Notes: generated by a model not told the origin, from the sequence alone. Positions 1 to 11,893 are shown, numbered from the stretch's first letter. The stretch: DNA of 64,000 nucleotides from Podospora pseudoanserina (GCF_035222485.1 NC_085922.1:263001-327000), one strand, 5' to 3'. A program made the numbers and translations.

Positions 1-435
1 GTTGAACTTTCCTCAGGTTCAAATCATTACCGTGTGAAGTGCGAACTGCCCAGGTGTTGGAAATGGGTAGGCTCCAAATGTTTTGGACGGCATGTTTTCC
101 GTGCTCGGTAGGTGGTGCTCCTCCGGGTGAGGTGGCTGAGTTCCGTGCACCGATAACCAATCACTGTGCTAGCCAACCTGGGCGACTTCAGGCGCAATCT
201 AATATACGCAGGGCTTTCTGATGGGTAACCTTATTAGTGGGGCGACGCAAGACTGTGGCAGTGCCAGCTCCCGACGATGGGCTGATGAAAAACAATGCAT
301 CTTGTTTGTTGGACTTTTACGTTGTGCTCTGTGCATATACCTTGTCTCTTCCTTGCTTACCGTTGACTATTTCCTACCTAGTTCATCCAACCAACGGCAA
401 GGTGAACGTGGCCGTCATAGAAAACACCCTTCTCA

Positions 436-2361
436 ATGGACTGGATCAACCCCGACTCTGGTTTTACCAACCATGATTTTACTGTCTTCAGTTACCCATA
501 CATGCACGTCCCTGCCCGAGATCACCACACCAAGGAAGCAGGACTAGACAGCAACAGCGACCTCTTCAGTTTAGGACCCGAGCCTGAGCAGAGACAAAGG
601 GCGGTAACAATATGGAAATCCGATGCAGATGAAGTTTGTCTTTGTGATACCCCTATAACAGCCTCCACGACAGATCACACTGACTATCTTCTTATTTCAG
701 GTCTCATTGCGAGATCAAGTCACCAGGGACGTGGGTCAAGAACAAGTCCTCAAAAACAACTCCGTATGACCCCCCACTATTCTCATCACTTTAAAACTGT
801 GAGATGTTTCATACTTATGACCATGTTCAGGAACTCTGGACTCTGATTGAGCAAAAGGTACCAGTGACTTACACACTCATATGTCCCAGAGCCCCTGAAG
901 TCTTTCCAGGTCAACCTTCCCTCATTACCGACCTTCCCTTCTCTGAAGACATCTGGAAATATGTAACGGACAAATTCCACGTCCACCGAAACATCACACG
1001 AACAATTCTTCGTAATGTGGCATACTTCTCAGCCATTCGTCATAGGCAAGAAGACTCCGGGCAATTCAAGATATGTCAGTGCTGCTTTTGTCCTGCAACT
1101 TGATACTTTCATCATACTCACATCACATAGCATACACTTCACGCACAACTTCATCCCTTCCGGATGACATCGCGCTATCCTCCACTTACATCCCTTCTCT
1201 CGGCTCCACCTTCTCCATCATCTACGGCAGTGATGAATCCCAAATGGAAGCCGCGTGGCAACGACTTCAAGAGTCAGCCCCCTCCCACGCTCATAGACAC
1301 CCACTGTTGATGCTGGGAATCGTCGCCGAATTGGAGAGGGAAAGGCTTGTCAATCTGGCTGAGAAGCTAGCCGACCAGTTCACCTTGTCATCTGACTTCT
1401 TGACAGAAGATGACAGCAGCAGTGAGGGTGGGCAGGGTTCGATAAAGCATGCCAAGATGCAGGAGTACCTTGGAATATGCCTCATGAGTAGGAACCTGGT
1501 AGATCACATCCGGAGCACGAAGAGGCAGCTGCTCAAAGTTCTGATTGAGCTTGATCAACTGGAAGAGTATTGGTTGTCCAAGTCTTACGAGGATGTCTTT
1601 TGCCAGCGGAAATCTCAGCATAAAAAGGTTGAAGAAGGCGCCCGTGAGGCTGCTGAAAGCGAAGGAGAGAGCAAGGCTCTGTTGAACGAGGGGCCAGAAC
1701 TCGGAGACAACGAGACCTCATCCAAGGTTCTTCTCGAACAAGAGAGAAAGTCTTTCATCCGAACAAGCAACAAGATGCGTCAGCGAGTCCGCGACATACT
1801 GGATGAATACGACGACAAGGTCGATGAGTGTAAAACGATGACACAGAACTTATCCTTGGCTATGCAGGCCGTAAGTGCCCTTCATATATCGCTGCAGCAA
1901 AGTCGATCGTCAAGAGCTGACCATGTCCCCTATCAAACAGGCCTGGAACCAGACCGCTCGCCAGGATGCCGCAGTCAATGCCAGGATAGCGCAACTCAAC
2001 ACTACGATAGCGCTAGAGACAAAGTCTGAGAGCGCCATGATGAGGAGCATCGCCCTACTAACAATGATATTTTTACCACTCAGCTGCGTTGCTGTAAGTC
2101 CTGCCTCGGCAATTTTTCCCTTATTCGAATGCCATTTAACTGAGGCGCATGCAGTCTGTCTTCTCAACGACGCTTTTCAACTGGAGCCCAGGGGAAGGGG
2201 AACCCGTCGTGTCAAAATATATCTGGGTTCTAGCTGTCATTGCCATTGTCCTCACACTGGCCGTGGTGTGTATATGGTACCTTTCTACAGACAGGGAGAA
2301 GAAGAGGGAGAGGGAGCGGGTCAAGAGCTGGGAGATTCCATTACCAGGGGAAATGGTTTGA
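436..2361 (+). CDS. CorA-like two-TM membrane protein (fungal CorA family), six-exon model
   Basis: Spliced model: exons 436-633, 701-763, 804-1074, 1131-1870, 1941-2093, 2155-2361, about 543 aa. The phases join cleanly at every junction. The last two exons carry the family hallmark: a long helix ending in two TM segments, with LLTMIFLPLSCVASVFSTTL at TM1, a short loop, then YIWVLAVIAIVLTLAVVCIW at TM2 and a basic tail. Upstream there is a charged, helical, coiled-coil-rich segment (about residues 190-400), as in fungal CorA-like proteins, which often lack the strict GMN signature; I see no GMN here. The likely place is the plasma membrane; cation transport is inferred from the family only. 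The 5' end is uncertain: an extra exon before 436 is possible, and the 40-nt intron at 764-803 is at the short limit. Confidence 0.72.
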
Positions 2362-2504
2362 TATCCATAGGAGCAAGAGTTCAGGGGCGTGTTTGGGCGC
2401 CAGGCTGTAGATAACATAATTTAACTGGCACCACAAATGAGTCAACGCAGAAGACGATCCTGAACCATTCTTCAGATAATTAAAACTGGTTCAGAGATAA
2501 CTGA

Positions 2505-2589
2505 GTTAATAGGCTTTGAGAACATAGTTAATTAACCTTAAAAGATCGTTACTAGGCCTTAAAATATAGTTAGTAGGCCTTGAAAGATA
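2505..2589. repeat. Degenerate 21-bp tandem repeat, about four copies
   Basis: Four consecutive units of 21-22 bp begin at 2505, 2527, 2548 and 2569. The shared pattern is GTTA-n-TAGGCCTT-n-AAA-n-ATA. The same pattern recurs on the other strand near 13.1 kb. Confidence 0.6.
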
Positions 2590-3697
2590 ACTAATGGCGT
2601 TTTAGTCTGGTGCGTATGTGCAGATGGACAAGTTGATGGCTGTGCTAATCACAGAGTGAGATGGGAGAGACAGGCATCTTGCTTGGACAAATAGATCCAG
2701 AATGGATTTCACTGAGCGCTTCAGTATTCAGCTTCTCTGCAAGAGGACTGTTCGGTACCTATCAACACACCAGCTTCTCGACCATACCCCCTTTTACCAT
2801 TTCCCCTCTAAGGATGGGTGCTCCTTCAACTGGTGTATCCATCCCTGAACACCTTTCATCAGCAGTGGAATATCTCCATTTCTTGTGCCACTCTCGAAAA
2901 AGGTGTCCATCCGGTATCCATACCGATCAATCTCAGTCCTAGCAGTCTCAAAAGCAGCGAGCCCTGCCTGACCCAGGAGTAGCCAAGCGATGCACTCACC
3001 CGGCCCCCACAACTGCCCCTCCCCGGGACTTTTCCCGGCACCTTCCCTGGTCTGGCCGCTGTTCTTGACCCGGCCCCTATCGCCCCTCCGGTTGCCCTGG
3101 CTCTCGCCCTGCCCTGCCTTCGCTGCTGTAAGTAACGATATTTTGTTTCATCTACCCGCAGAGTCAAAGTCCTACCCTCTGGTTTTTAAAAGGTATCTCG
3201 CTAGCGTCGTCACCTTCTTCGCAAGTTATAACGTTTATTGATTTTTTGAGCTGTGTTATTAAGTTTTATTTAGAATCTAATATCTTTTAGAACTGTCTTG
3301 GTGGTATTTTGTTGGGCGCTTGCGCTTTGGCTTTTTCTTGTGTTAAGGTTTTTGGGTTTTCTGGGTCGGTTCCCGGGCCCGAATCCGCAGCCTGGGCAGC
3401 AGTTGGATGCTTTCATCTGGGCTAAAGCACCAGGATACTCGGATGGAACAGCAGTTCTCCAATTGATGTATATCAAAAGTACTGCGGGGGAGTCGATGCT
3501 CACGAGCCATCTCCAGAAAGAGGAGAGTAGTTTCAGGAGTATTTTGAAACACTGGTTCGGGAGGCTTCTCCAGAGATCAAGGTCCAGCCATGGAAATGAT
3601 GGTAGGACACCGTAATTCTGCTGTGTTGTCTGTAGTTAACGGTTGCTGCTGTTTCGAATTGCGCTTCAGAATGATGAAAAAGTATCAGGTATCTAGT
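2590..3697. other. Intergenic, no supported gene
   Basis: About 1.1 kb between the CorA-like gene and the 3' end of the MFS gene. There are short open frames on both strands, but none shows domain features, convincing codon character or splice continuity. A C-rich stretch at about 2990-3120 is low-complexity. Confidence 0.5.
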
Positions 3698-5438
3698 TTA
3701 CATTTGTTGTCTACCCTTCCTGCCATCCGAATCCTCTTTGTCCAATACAGCCTCTTCGTCTGGAGGATTCTTCGAGTTCTTTGCTGGCAAATCGTCTCTT
3801 CCAATCATCCACCCACCTGACCAACCAACCCATCCAGTTTCTTTCGGGCCTCGGGCAAGGCACACCAGAATGGCGAACACCAATAGCCCAACTGTGCGCT
3901 TTCAAATCAGTACCGCTCTCTCAACGCTTTTGTGATGAGGAAAAGGGAGGAACTCACTGCTGCAACTTCCACTCCAAGTCCAACCACCCTGCGCAAAAAG
4001 ACGATTACCCACTGCTGTTCCCGTCAGCTGCCCAGAAAACGCCGCAACCATGTATGCCGTATTCACACGATTCTGTGCGTCTGGTCTCAGACTGTATATC
4101 GCCGCCCTGTTCCCAATTTGCGTAAACTGACTCCCCAGATCGATTGTTATTGCCTGAATCACCGGTCCTGCCACCGTAAACCCTCCGGTAAAAGTACCCA
4201 CGATCACCCCAGCCAGCTCTAACCCAAGCCCCATCAGAGCTGATACCAACGGCATTACCTTATCTATGACGAACCGCGAGTAAACAGGCGCCAACAAGAT
4301 AACCACCACCCCAATCAACCCAAACAGTCCAATAACCATCGAGCTGTACTCATACGGCGGCCGGCTGAGCAGGAAGCTTAGAGTTGTCCAGTAGCTCGTA
4401 AAGACGGCACTGAGACAAAAAGCCACAATGCTCGCTTGGCAAAGCAACGGCTCCGTCACCATCAACACCACAATCCCCCACAGCAACTTCCCATACCCCG
4501 TCACCCCCTTCAACGCAGTCGGGTTCTTGGAAGGGTAATCCGGCATCCAGAAATACAACCCCATCCAAACAACAAACTGAACCCCCAACCCAAACCAGTA
4601 TATCCCCCTCCACTCGGTATAATTCGCCATCACCCCGCCCAATATCCTCGCCACCAACACCCCCAGCCCCAAGCCAGAAACTACAACCGCCAGGCAACTC
4701 GCCCTCCTCTCCTTCGGCGCCAGATCCCCCACCAAAGGCAGCATCAGCTGCGGCGTAACAGTCGTCGCCCCGCAGATATAGCTCACGACAATAAAAACCG
4801 TAAAAGATTGCGTCGTACACAGGATAATCCACAGCAGCGCCGTCAACAAAACCAAGCAGAGGATAAACGGCCTCCGGGGGAAGACATCCCCCAGCGGACA
4901 AATCAGCAACAGCCCACTCGCATACCCAGCCTGCATGAGCGTTGCAACCACAGACGCCCTCTCAAACGAGACGGAAAACGACTCCGCGATCCGGTTGAGG
5001 ATGGCCTGGTTGTAGTACAGATTCGAGACGGTGAAGCAGGCGGCCTAGACGAAAAAAAAAAAAAAAAAAAGTCAGCAAGGTGGGTGGAGGGATGACAACA
5101 TAGCGATCAATTGAAGGGCAACTCACAAATCCAAACAGCAAATTGATCCAAACCGTAAACCTCGGCGGATTCCTCTCATCCCACCTCGTACGCGGCGGCT
5201 GCCACAAAAGAAGCCTTTTCCACTTTTCTTGGCCTACCCCTCGTTCCACCCCTAGATCAACTTCTTCCAAACCATCATCGTTCTCGCTGGTGGTGCTGCT
5301 GTTCCCATTCTCAAGTTTCTTCTCTCCTGTCGTCGGCGGTGGCGGCGGCGGTGGTGGTGGTGGTGGTGGTGGTGGTGTTGACGACGGCAATGGTGGTGAC
5401 TCCAGCGCAGGCTTCATCATCAACTCATCCCGAGACAT
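3698..5438 (-). CDS. Major facilitator superfamily (MFS) transporter, three exons
   Basis: Exons 5438-5127, 5044-3958, 3891-3698 join in phase to give 530 aa. Introns are 82 nt (donor GTGAGT, acceptor after a T-rich run) and 66 nt (donor GTGAGT). The cytosolic N-terminus (about 1-90) is acidic with an uninterrupted 14-Pro run near residue 23. It is followed by about a dozen hydrophobic segments, with typical MFS loop signatures: GDVFPRRPF in the loop 2-3 position, PKERRAS later, and TAYMVAAFSGQLTGTAVG in a C-terminal helix. The last exon supplies the final TM (GLLVFAILVCLARGPKE) and a charged tail; without it the last helix would be missing. The strong similarity of its pattern is to bacterial-style Bcr/drug or sugar exporters found in fungi; substrate unknown. 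Confidence 0.85.
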
Positions 5439-6012
5439 GGTTGTCTCACCTCAGACATGCAGGTCATCATAGGAAGTGAAGAACATGAATTTCACCGGTT
5501 TTTGTTCTGGGTCATGCTCCTTACCCATTGACCTGCTGTTGTGTTTGCGGTCGGGACGGTTCCGAAAACGGCGGGCGGGCTTGGCGCGTCACTACTGCAG
5601 GGAGAACGGGCGTGAAGGCGGGTAATGACATCGTCAACCGGCCTGTTGCATTCCCGCATATCGTCATCCGGTTGGGTCGGTACTTGCGGCATCAGAGCTG
5701 GACAAGCCTGTGTAAAGCGGGCAACCACAATATAAACACCAAGCATTGATCATCATCACGTTCCTACCAGCGCGAAAAATAAAGCATGTCAAACATGTCA
5801 CGGTACATAGTCTGGTCATTCTTGCTGCTCTAGATTGGCTTCAATGACGCCATTTCTCCGTCAAGTTTCGCTCTTTGGATTTACACTGCGTGGGCCAGTG
5901 TTCACAGAGGGTTGGGGTTGGTGGGTGTAAGTAACGACTAGGATTATTATTGATGTCTGCTGCCGACCAACAACTCTATCAAACACCCAAACCCGATTCC
6001 ATCATGACTTGT
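5439..6012. other. Intergenic, promoter side of MFS gene
   Basis: 574 bp between the start of the MFS gene and the 3' end of the alpha/beta hydrolase gene. No coding feature is supported. Confidence 0.5.
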
Positions 6013-7326
6013 TCAGCTAATCACCGAGCACAAATTTCCCCAAGAGCTTCCAAGTGCCGAGGCGCTGCGAACCGAGTTTGCCAGCTTGACACCAATCCTG
6101 TGCAGCATCCAGGCATGACCTGTGCTTCCCAGAACATTGCTCTTGCATGAGCTAGCATCGGGAAATACCTTACTGCAGACGCCCCGTAATCTCTCCTTGC
6201 ACTCAGGTCCATCGGCGCACGCAATTCTGTCGTATTCTCCAGCGACGATGCATGCCTGGCCCTTGAAGCTGAAGGCTGAACCGAGCCATTCGCTCGAAAG
6301 GTAAGATCCGCTCCAGCAGGCTTCGCCGCCAGTAATGGTATCTTGACTGAGAAAGTCCAGTACAGCCAAGTCGTCATCGTAGATGCCCCCGTACAGAATG
6401 TTCCTTCGGTCAAGGAAAGAAGTCACTGCCCCAGTAAAGTAGCCTAGCGGCTGGTCCTGGTATTTCGGATCTGTAGAGTGTGCTGGCGCAAACATCCATT
6501 CACTCGGGCGGGGCGTCATCTTTGAGCCCGTGGGGAGTCCGGTTCCAACAAATGCATCGACGTCATTGGGAAAATCCTCGATGAGATAACTGCCTAGCTG
6601 GGCACCAAAGCCATGTCCAACATATGTTACGTTCTTGAAGGCCATCCAGAGGCCATGCTGGTTTGTGCGCAGTCGGACAGCGAGCTCATGCAAGACCTCG
6701 ACGTGGAACGGGGGTTGGAGTACCTGCCAAGGGTCTGTCGACATGGTTAGTAAAACAACGTGGAATAAGAGCATAACAAAAAGGAGGATGTCATAGGTAC
6801 CGGGGTATGTCGGGCCATGGCTGTCTCCATGACCCCAAAGGTCAATGGCTAGGGTGTAGGAACCACCGAGACCAGACGCCAGGGCATCTGCCAAACTGTA
6901 CTCTAGTATACCGAGCCCATGCCACATAGATTTGTCGTATGTCGCGTCGTGGACCATTAGATGAATGCGGCGATCTTGCGCGGCGACTGGCCTTTCTGGT
7001 CGGCAAAGGATGCCGTGGATGGTAACGTTCCTCTCCACAATGAGTTTCGTGGTATTGTCATCAGGATCCTCGTACATCTGAGGGTCAAGGCAAGAGGAGA
7101 AGAATTTGGTCACGTCTTTTGGAGAATTGAAGTCGACATTTCTCCTTGTTCGTCGGAAGTCGACGTTGTCAGCTGAGATGTTTCCGAGTGGTATCTGAAC
7201 ATAACGGCAATTGGGCGCGAGAACGGGCGGGACTCTTGAAGTGGTTTTCCTGAGCTCAGTGTTCTTGGCTGTGCTTGGGAGAGCGAAGAATAGGGCCCCG
7301 AAAAGCAGCGCGATGCGGCAGGTCAT
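6013..7326 (-). CDS. Secreted alpha/beta hydrolase-fold protein, probable pseudo-enzyme
   Basis: I prefer the ATG at 7326, because it opens directly on a signal peptide (MTCRIALLFGALFFALPSTA); an in-frame ATG at 7371 adds 15 residues. A 66-nt intron (6800-6735, GTACCT...CAG) is read open but is better removed; it otherwise inserts a hydrophobic stretch. The spliced protein is 415 aa (430 from the upper ATG). Fold landmarks: HLMVHDATYDKSMWHG (oxyanion region), AIDLWGHGDSHG, then the nucleophile elbow VGHGFGA. Families with this layout have Ser in the middle (GHSxG); here it is Gly (residue 232 counted from the upper ATG). A candidate acid lies in GEYDRIAC and a candidate His in GSTGHAWMLH. N-glycosylation sites and paired Cys fit secretion. 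Without the Ser it is probably inactive or uses other chemistry. Confidence 0.8.
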   Translation of the reverse strand: MTCRIALLFGALFFALPSTAKNTELRKTTSRVPPVLAPNCRYVQIPLGNISADNVDFRRTRRNVDFNSPKDVTKFFSSCLDPQMYEDPDDNTTKLIVERNVTIHGILCRPERPVAAQDRRIHLMVHDATYDKSMWHGLGILEYSLADALASGLGGSYTLAIDLWGHGDSHGPTYPGTYDILLFVMLLFHVVLLTMSTDPWQVLQPPFHVEVLHELAVRLRTNQHGLWMAFKNVTYVGHGFGAQLGSYLIEDFPNDVDAFVGTGLPTGSKMTPRPSEWMFAPAHSTDPKYQDQPLGYFTGAVTSFLDRRNILYGGIYDDDLAVLDFLSQDTITGGEACWSGSYLSSEWLGSAFSFKGQACIVAGEYDRIACADGPECKERLRGVCSKVFPDASSCKSNVLGSTGHAWMLHRIGVKLANSVRSASALGSSWGNLCSVIS

Positions 7327-7814
7327 GATGGGGGTGAGCGGAGGAGGAGTGAAGAAGCGGTGCTGTAACAATACTTTTCAGAAAGGGCAGTGGGAAGATG
7401 GTCGACCAAAAATGTGAGTTGCGTCGAAGTGGAAGATGGGGAGAGAGTGAAGAGTCGAGGAGAATAGAGAGAGAGAGACGATGGATAATGCTGTTATTCA
7501 AGCGTGGTGGGCGACCACTTCTTTTAGCAGGAAGGTGCCGACAAGATGACGGGATGCCATCGAACGATGGCTCGTCACTTTGAAGGGACTCCTTCCCATC
7601 CAAAGCCAGATGGTCCTTCTGAACAGGCCATTCAGTGAAGTTTCACCAGGCAGTGGCCGGAAGGTCGATATTCACCGGTTCCGACTTATCGGCACTCTCC
7701 CGTCGTGGATCGGAAGGTACCATCAGTTGGACAAGTCAACTGGCAGTGGCAAGCATAAAAGGCAAAGTTGTTGATGCTCATGGTTACTTTATACACCACA
7801 TAAGTCCCAATCAG

Positions 7815-9356
7815 TTAAACAGACCCCCTATTCCCCTCCAACACCCCCAACCTCTCATCCACCTCCCAATTCCACCTCCGGTCCTCACTATACTCATCTG
7901 CCTCCTCATAACCCCTACCCACCCCCAACCCCGACAACCTCGCCCCGTTTCCCACCCCCGTCCCCAGACCCGTACCAAAACCCAGACTCACAGGCGAAAC
8001 CACCTCCTCCCCACCAACTTGAATCTCTTCCATCAACCGTCCCGGCGGCAGCGGAAACCCTCCCAACAACCCCTGGCTATTGACGCTCCCCGTACTATTG
8101 GACGCTGGAGCAGGAGAAATATATATACTGGGATGCACAGGCTTCATCCCCTTCACATCCCTTCCTGAGCTTCCCATTGACGACCCCGTCGGTGGTCTCA
8201 GCTGCGTAGGCGGTCGGAAACTTCTCCGTCCACTGCTCACAGTAACTGTTGGGTGTGTAAAGCCCGATATTTGAGAGGATATATCCGAGACCATGTCTGG
8301 TTGTCCGCGCGCTCTTGCCTGGCTGCCTGAGTGGGAAGAGAAGGAGGGGAGGCTGATGGAAGGAGGGTGATTAGGGAGGTGATGGTGTGATTCAGCCCGG
8401 ACTTGGGACAGCCAGCGGGAGATTGTGGGGCGCGGTTTGGATACCTCGGGGAGGGCGTTGGTAGTCTCAGGTGGGAGAGGAGCGGAGAGTAGTTGGCTGT
8501 AAGGATGGTGGTGGTGGTTCTGTGGGGGAAGGTCTGGATTGGAAAGAGAGTGGGCTGAGGCCCCGGGGTGCTGTTGATGGCGGTGGAAGCGAAGGAAGAG
8601 AAAAACAGCGCTGAGGAGGATGATGGCAAGGCCTAAAGAGATGTTAGCGATCGATACCAGCGAAATGGGATAGGGGTTTACGGACCAACCGAGCTAATGA
8701 CAATTGCAGCTATCTGGCCAGCGTTGAGGGCGTGTGTCGGTGCAGTCGTCGGGATTGTGAGGTCAGACGCGACGGGGGGTTCTAAATATTTTAGAACCCG
8801 TACCCAAGCTCATCATCAGAGAAATGTACATACCAGGTGCATTTGTCCTTTGAGTTGTGTAAGAGGTGATGATGCTGGAAGAAGGGACGCCGTTGGTGCC
8901 TGTTTCAAAACCATCTACCACAATCTGAGTATTTGGGTTTTCTTGGGCTTGGGATGTCGTGGTTGGTATTGGTTTTATAGCTGACCTAGTGTTGGCTTCC
9001 TGAGGTAGCTTCGTTAACACAGCCGTTGGCGTATTTGTAGTTGCCGGGGCTGTGGAAGACCGCTTTTCGTTTGCTGTGGGCGATGTCTGTTTTCTGCCAT
9101 TTCTCAGAGCATCTTGTTCCTGGTTCTTCAGGTCTTCTTTCCGGGTTCGTTCTCTCTCCTCTTCGATTTTCTTCCTTTCCTCTTCGATTCTTTTCCTTCC
9201 CTCATCAGCCTTGTCCTCAGCCTTGTTTATGAAGAATCCAAACACGCCATTGTTTGACTGATCGGTTGCGTGGACACGGTTGGACCCCTGAGGTCGCCGG
9301 TTGTCATATCGGTTGTGTCCAGTGTCACCGTCATGTTTCCGTCTTGCCAGAGGCAT
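7815..9356 (-). CDS. Single-pass membrane protein with long cytoplasmic tail; 5' end unresolved
   Basis: Three downstream exons are well supported: ...-8834, 8781-8686, 8632-7815, with introns of 52 and 53 nt that join in phase. The exon at 8781-8686 and the start of the last exon create one TM helix (GQIAAIVISSVGLAIILLSA) followed by the basic stop-transfer FRFHRH and a cytoplasmic tail of about 260 residues rich in Pro, Ser and Gly. Before the TM are a Thr/Ser/Pro-rich stalk and a charged coiled coil with repeats of RIEEERKKIEEERER. The upstream frame at about 9527-9227 (WDHDKQDTHTWHLFI..., NRGDRPCLWQDGNMTVTL) looks like the extracellular domain of the same gene, but I could not find splice sites that join it. 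The true start therefore lies farther upstream. The layout recalls fungal Mid2/WSC-type sensors; no named family was recognised. Confidence 0.6.
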
Positions 9357-9529
9357 GGCCGGTCACCCCGATTCATAAAGGCTTGGATGTGCGTATCCTG
9401 GATCTGCAATATAAATAGGTGCCAAGTATGTGTGTCTTGCTTGTCGTGGTCCCATCGAGTGACACCTGAGGTGGATGATCCAAAATTGGAACCAACATCC
9501 TCGACGGACAACCAACCCCTTATTAACAA

Positions 9530-10652
9530 TAGCTCCCCTCACCGAGACTCCCCATACCTGACCTCTCACCTCCCCGCAAATTGTGCTTGTTTGCCGGCCC
9601 ATTGGTCTCAACCTCGGGAGCCACACGGGCGACCAAAAGCGACCAGACTCACCATGGCAGTGTCGACATATAACTGCATCTTGCGAGGCAGCGATCGACC
9701 TAGTCGGCCCAATCAAACACCTAACAGAATGCCAAAATCTTGTAATTGATAATGGCACAGTCAGCAGAGAATGTGAAACTTGGGATAACACCCTCCAGGT
9801 CCGGGGGCGAAGCTGCACACCTCAACCAGATGTCATAATTGGAATTGGCGCAAACAAATTCGAGCATAAATCTCGGCAGTTTGAGGGAGAGGTTGTGATT
9901 GTAGTTGGGGGCCAATCTTCAGGCAGCATGATTACGGTACCATCAAACAATTGACAGAAAACATGGAGGCTCGGCTGGTCAATTGCGGGAAGGTGTTGTA
10001 ATGAGCGTCAGGTTGTTTAATCACAACCCCTAAGGAACGAAGAAATGCACTGGAATACCACTCCCGTCAAGGTGAGGTTGCTCTGGGCTCAGGTAGGTGG
10101 GGTTTGCTCCCCGCCGCCAGGCACTGCACCTGCGCGGGGCTAGTTCGGGTCCCACTCTGCCCCACTGCGCCTCTAGGTACCTTACTGCCACCGTCCGACT
10201 CCCCACTCCCGGCCCCGCAGCGGCACTGCTCCCATCTCAAATCTCAATGGAACCCCCTGCCCGTGGTCGGTCAACCCGGAAGTTGTCCTGGCCCAGTGCA
10301 CAGTCCTGATGCTCGCTCCAGCCCGGCCCAGGATCCGGTCTCCAGCTTCGTCGCTGGTTTCCATTTTGTCCCTGCTCTGTCTCCAGACCTGGAACTTGCG
10401 TCCGTGTCCCACCGGCGCGCACGGGTAAGTAATGGTCATCTCTTCGGACAAGAAGAGCCTTTTGGTCTTTTCTGAGGATTACTGGCATTTGATGTTCTCG
10501 CTTTGCTAACTACCTTAAACATGCCCAGGGTATATGGTCCATGCGCGAGCGCAGGTCCGAATATAACCCTAACCCCCAATTGTCGCGATCATGCCTCCCT
10601 CCCCCCTTTTCCGACTTTCGAGAGCTCAACACCACCCCGAACCCATCTCCCT
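9530..10652. other. Intergenic, no supported gene
   Basis: The 5' exon(s) of the preceding gene may lie in the first 300 bp. The rest (C-rich at 10090-10440) shows no coding signal that I trust. Confidence 0.4.
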
Positions 10653-11809
10653 TCAAAGACCAAAGAACTTCATGTCATCTGCTCCCCTCATATTTACACT
10701 GTGCCCGACGCCTTGGGCGTACACGCCAATCAACTTTCCGTTGTCCCACGAATACGTGGTGTACCGGCTCTGGGGGGTGTTCGCCTGGGTGACATCTGGC
10801 TTTGCGGGATCCAGGCCGAATACACCTGCCCATTGCTTAATCGTCTCGTTGTAGTTGTTCGCGTGGAGAGTTGTGTCGGCAGAGCCGTGGTAGATCTGCA
10901 TCTTGGGTCGGGGTCCTTCATATCCTGGGTAGGCATCAAAGACCATCTTTGCCCAAACCTGCGGTGTCGAACGAACTTGGCCTTGAGCACAGGAGCTGTT
11001 CCAGGCGTTGGTGCCACCAGACTGGGAATAGAAGCAGCCAGCGGCGGTGCCGGAGTAGACGATGCCTGCAGCAAAAAGGTCGGGGTAGGTAGCAGCCATG
11101 ACGTTCTGTTTTGGCCCATGATTAGACAAACACGAGTCAACTCAGGTAATAGGTAACTGACCGTCATCATGCCACCGGAAGAGGTGCCGGTCACAAACAC
11201 CTTGGTGGGGTCGCCGTTGTACTGCTGAAGCGTGTACTTGACCATGTTGGCGATGGCGTTGCTGTTACCACCGCCGTCATGGGTAAGGGTGGCGCGTGAA
11301 GAAACTATGCTCTTGTTAGTAAAATGCGTCCATTTGAGGCCACAAGTTTGAGTTCTGGACGATCCGAGTTTTCTTCTCTTTCTCTTTAGTTCTTTTCTCT
11401 TGGTTATCTTTCCCCTTTTTTCTTTTCCTTTTTTTCTTTTTCTTTTTCTTTTTTTCATCTTTTTTTTTCACTTTCGTCAACAGCTCAATCGAAAAAAAAA
11501 CCTACCATCCCAGCAAGTCCCCGAATAGGGTGATTCAGGGTAAATGACAATAAAGCCCTTCTGATCAGCGAGCTGTCTGTATGGGCTGCCACTGAAGTAA
11601 GCCTGAGCAGTACCGGTGCAGTAGTGAATAGCCACAATGATAGGAGGCTTCGCCGCGAGGTTCCTGGGGACATAAATGAACATCTTCGCATTTGAAGGAT
11701 TGGACCCGAAGTTGTTGACGCGTGTGAGACTCTGAGCCATGACGCTGTCCGCCCCAAACAGGGCGAAGCCGGCTGTGAGAGCAGTCGTCATCTGGCTGAA
11801 GAGCTTCAT
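10653..11809 (-). CDS. Secreted carbohydrate esterase family 1 (acetylxylan / feruloyl esterase type)
   Basis: Exons 11809-11506, 11304-11162, 11105-10653 join in phase to 299 aa. The signal peptide ends near residue 25 (...GADSVMA). The mature part matches the fungal CE1 layout: MFIYVPRNLAAKPPIIVAIH, YRQLADQKGFIVIYPESPYS, the nucleophile elbow VTGTSSGGMMT (Ser143), HGSADTTLH for the acid and GVGHSVNMRG for the catalytic His. The length is that of single-domain CE1 enzymes without a cellulose-binding module. It should remove acetyl or feruloyl groups from xylan outside the cell. Intron 1 is long (201 nt) and, read on the gene strand, holds a purine-rich tract of about 100 nt. A TATA element lies about 85 bp upstream of the ATG. 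Confidence 0.9.
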
Positions 11810-11893
11810 GATGGCGATCGTTTCTGGCGGAAGTGTCTTTGTGCCTTGTTGTTGATGCTCTGGCTGGTGGAAAAGGGAGGAAGCATATACACC

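Noticed and set aside
4436-5095. 219-codon plus-strand frame opposite the MFS gene
   Set aside because: His/Pro/Arg/Gln-rich shadow of the hydrophobic TM-coding strand.
10730-11458. 242-codon Lys/Arg-rich minus-strand frame through the CE1 gene
   Set aside because: It reads through the polypurine intron and then leaves the esterase frame.
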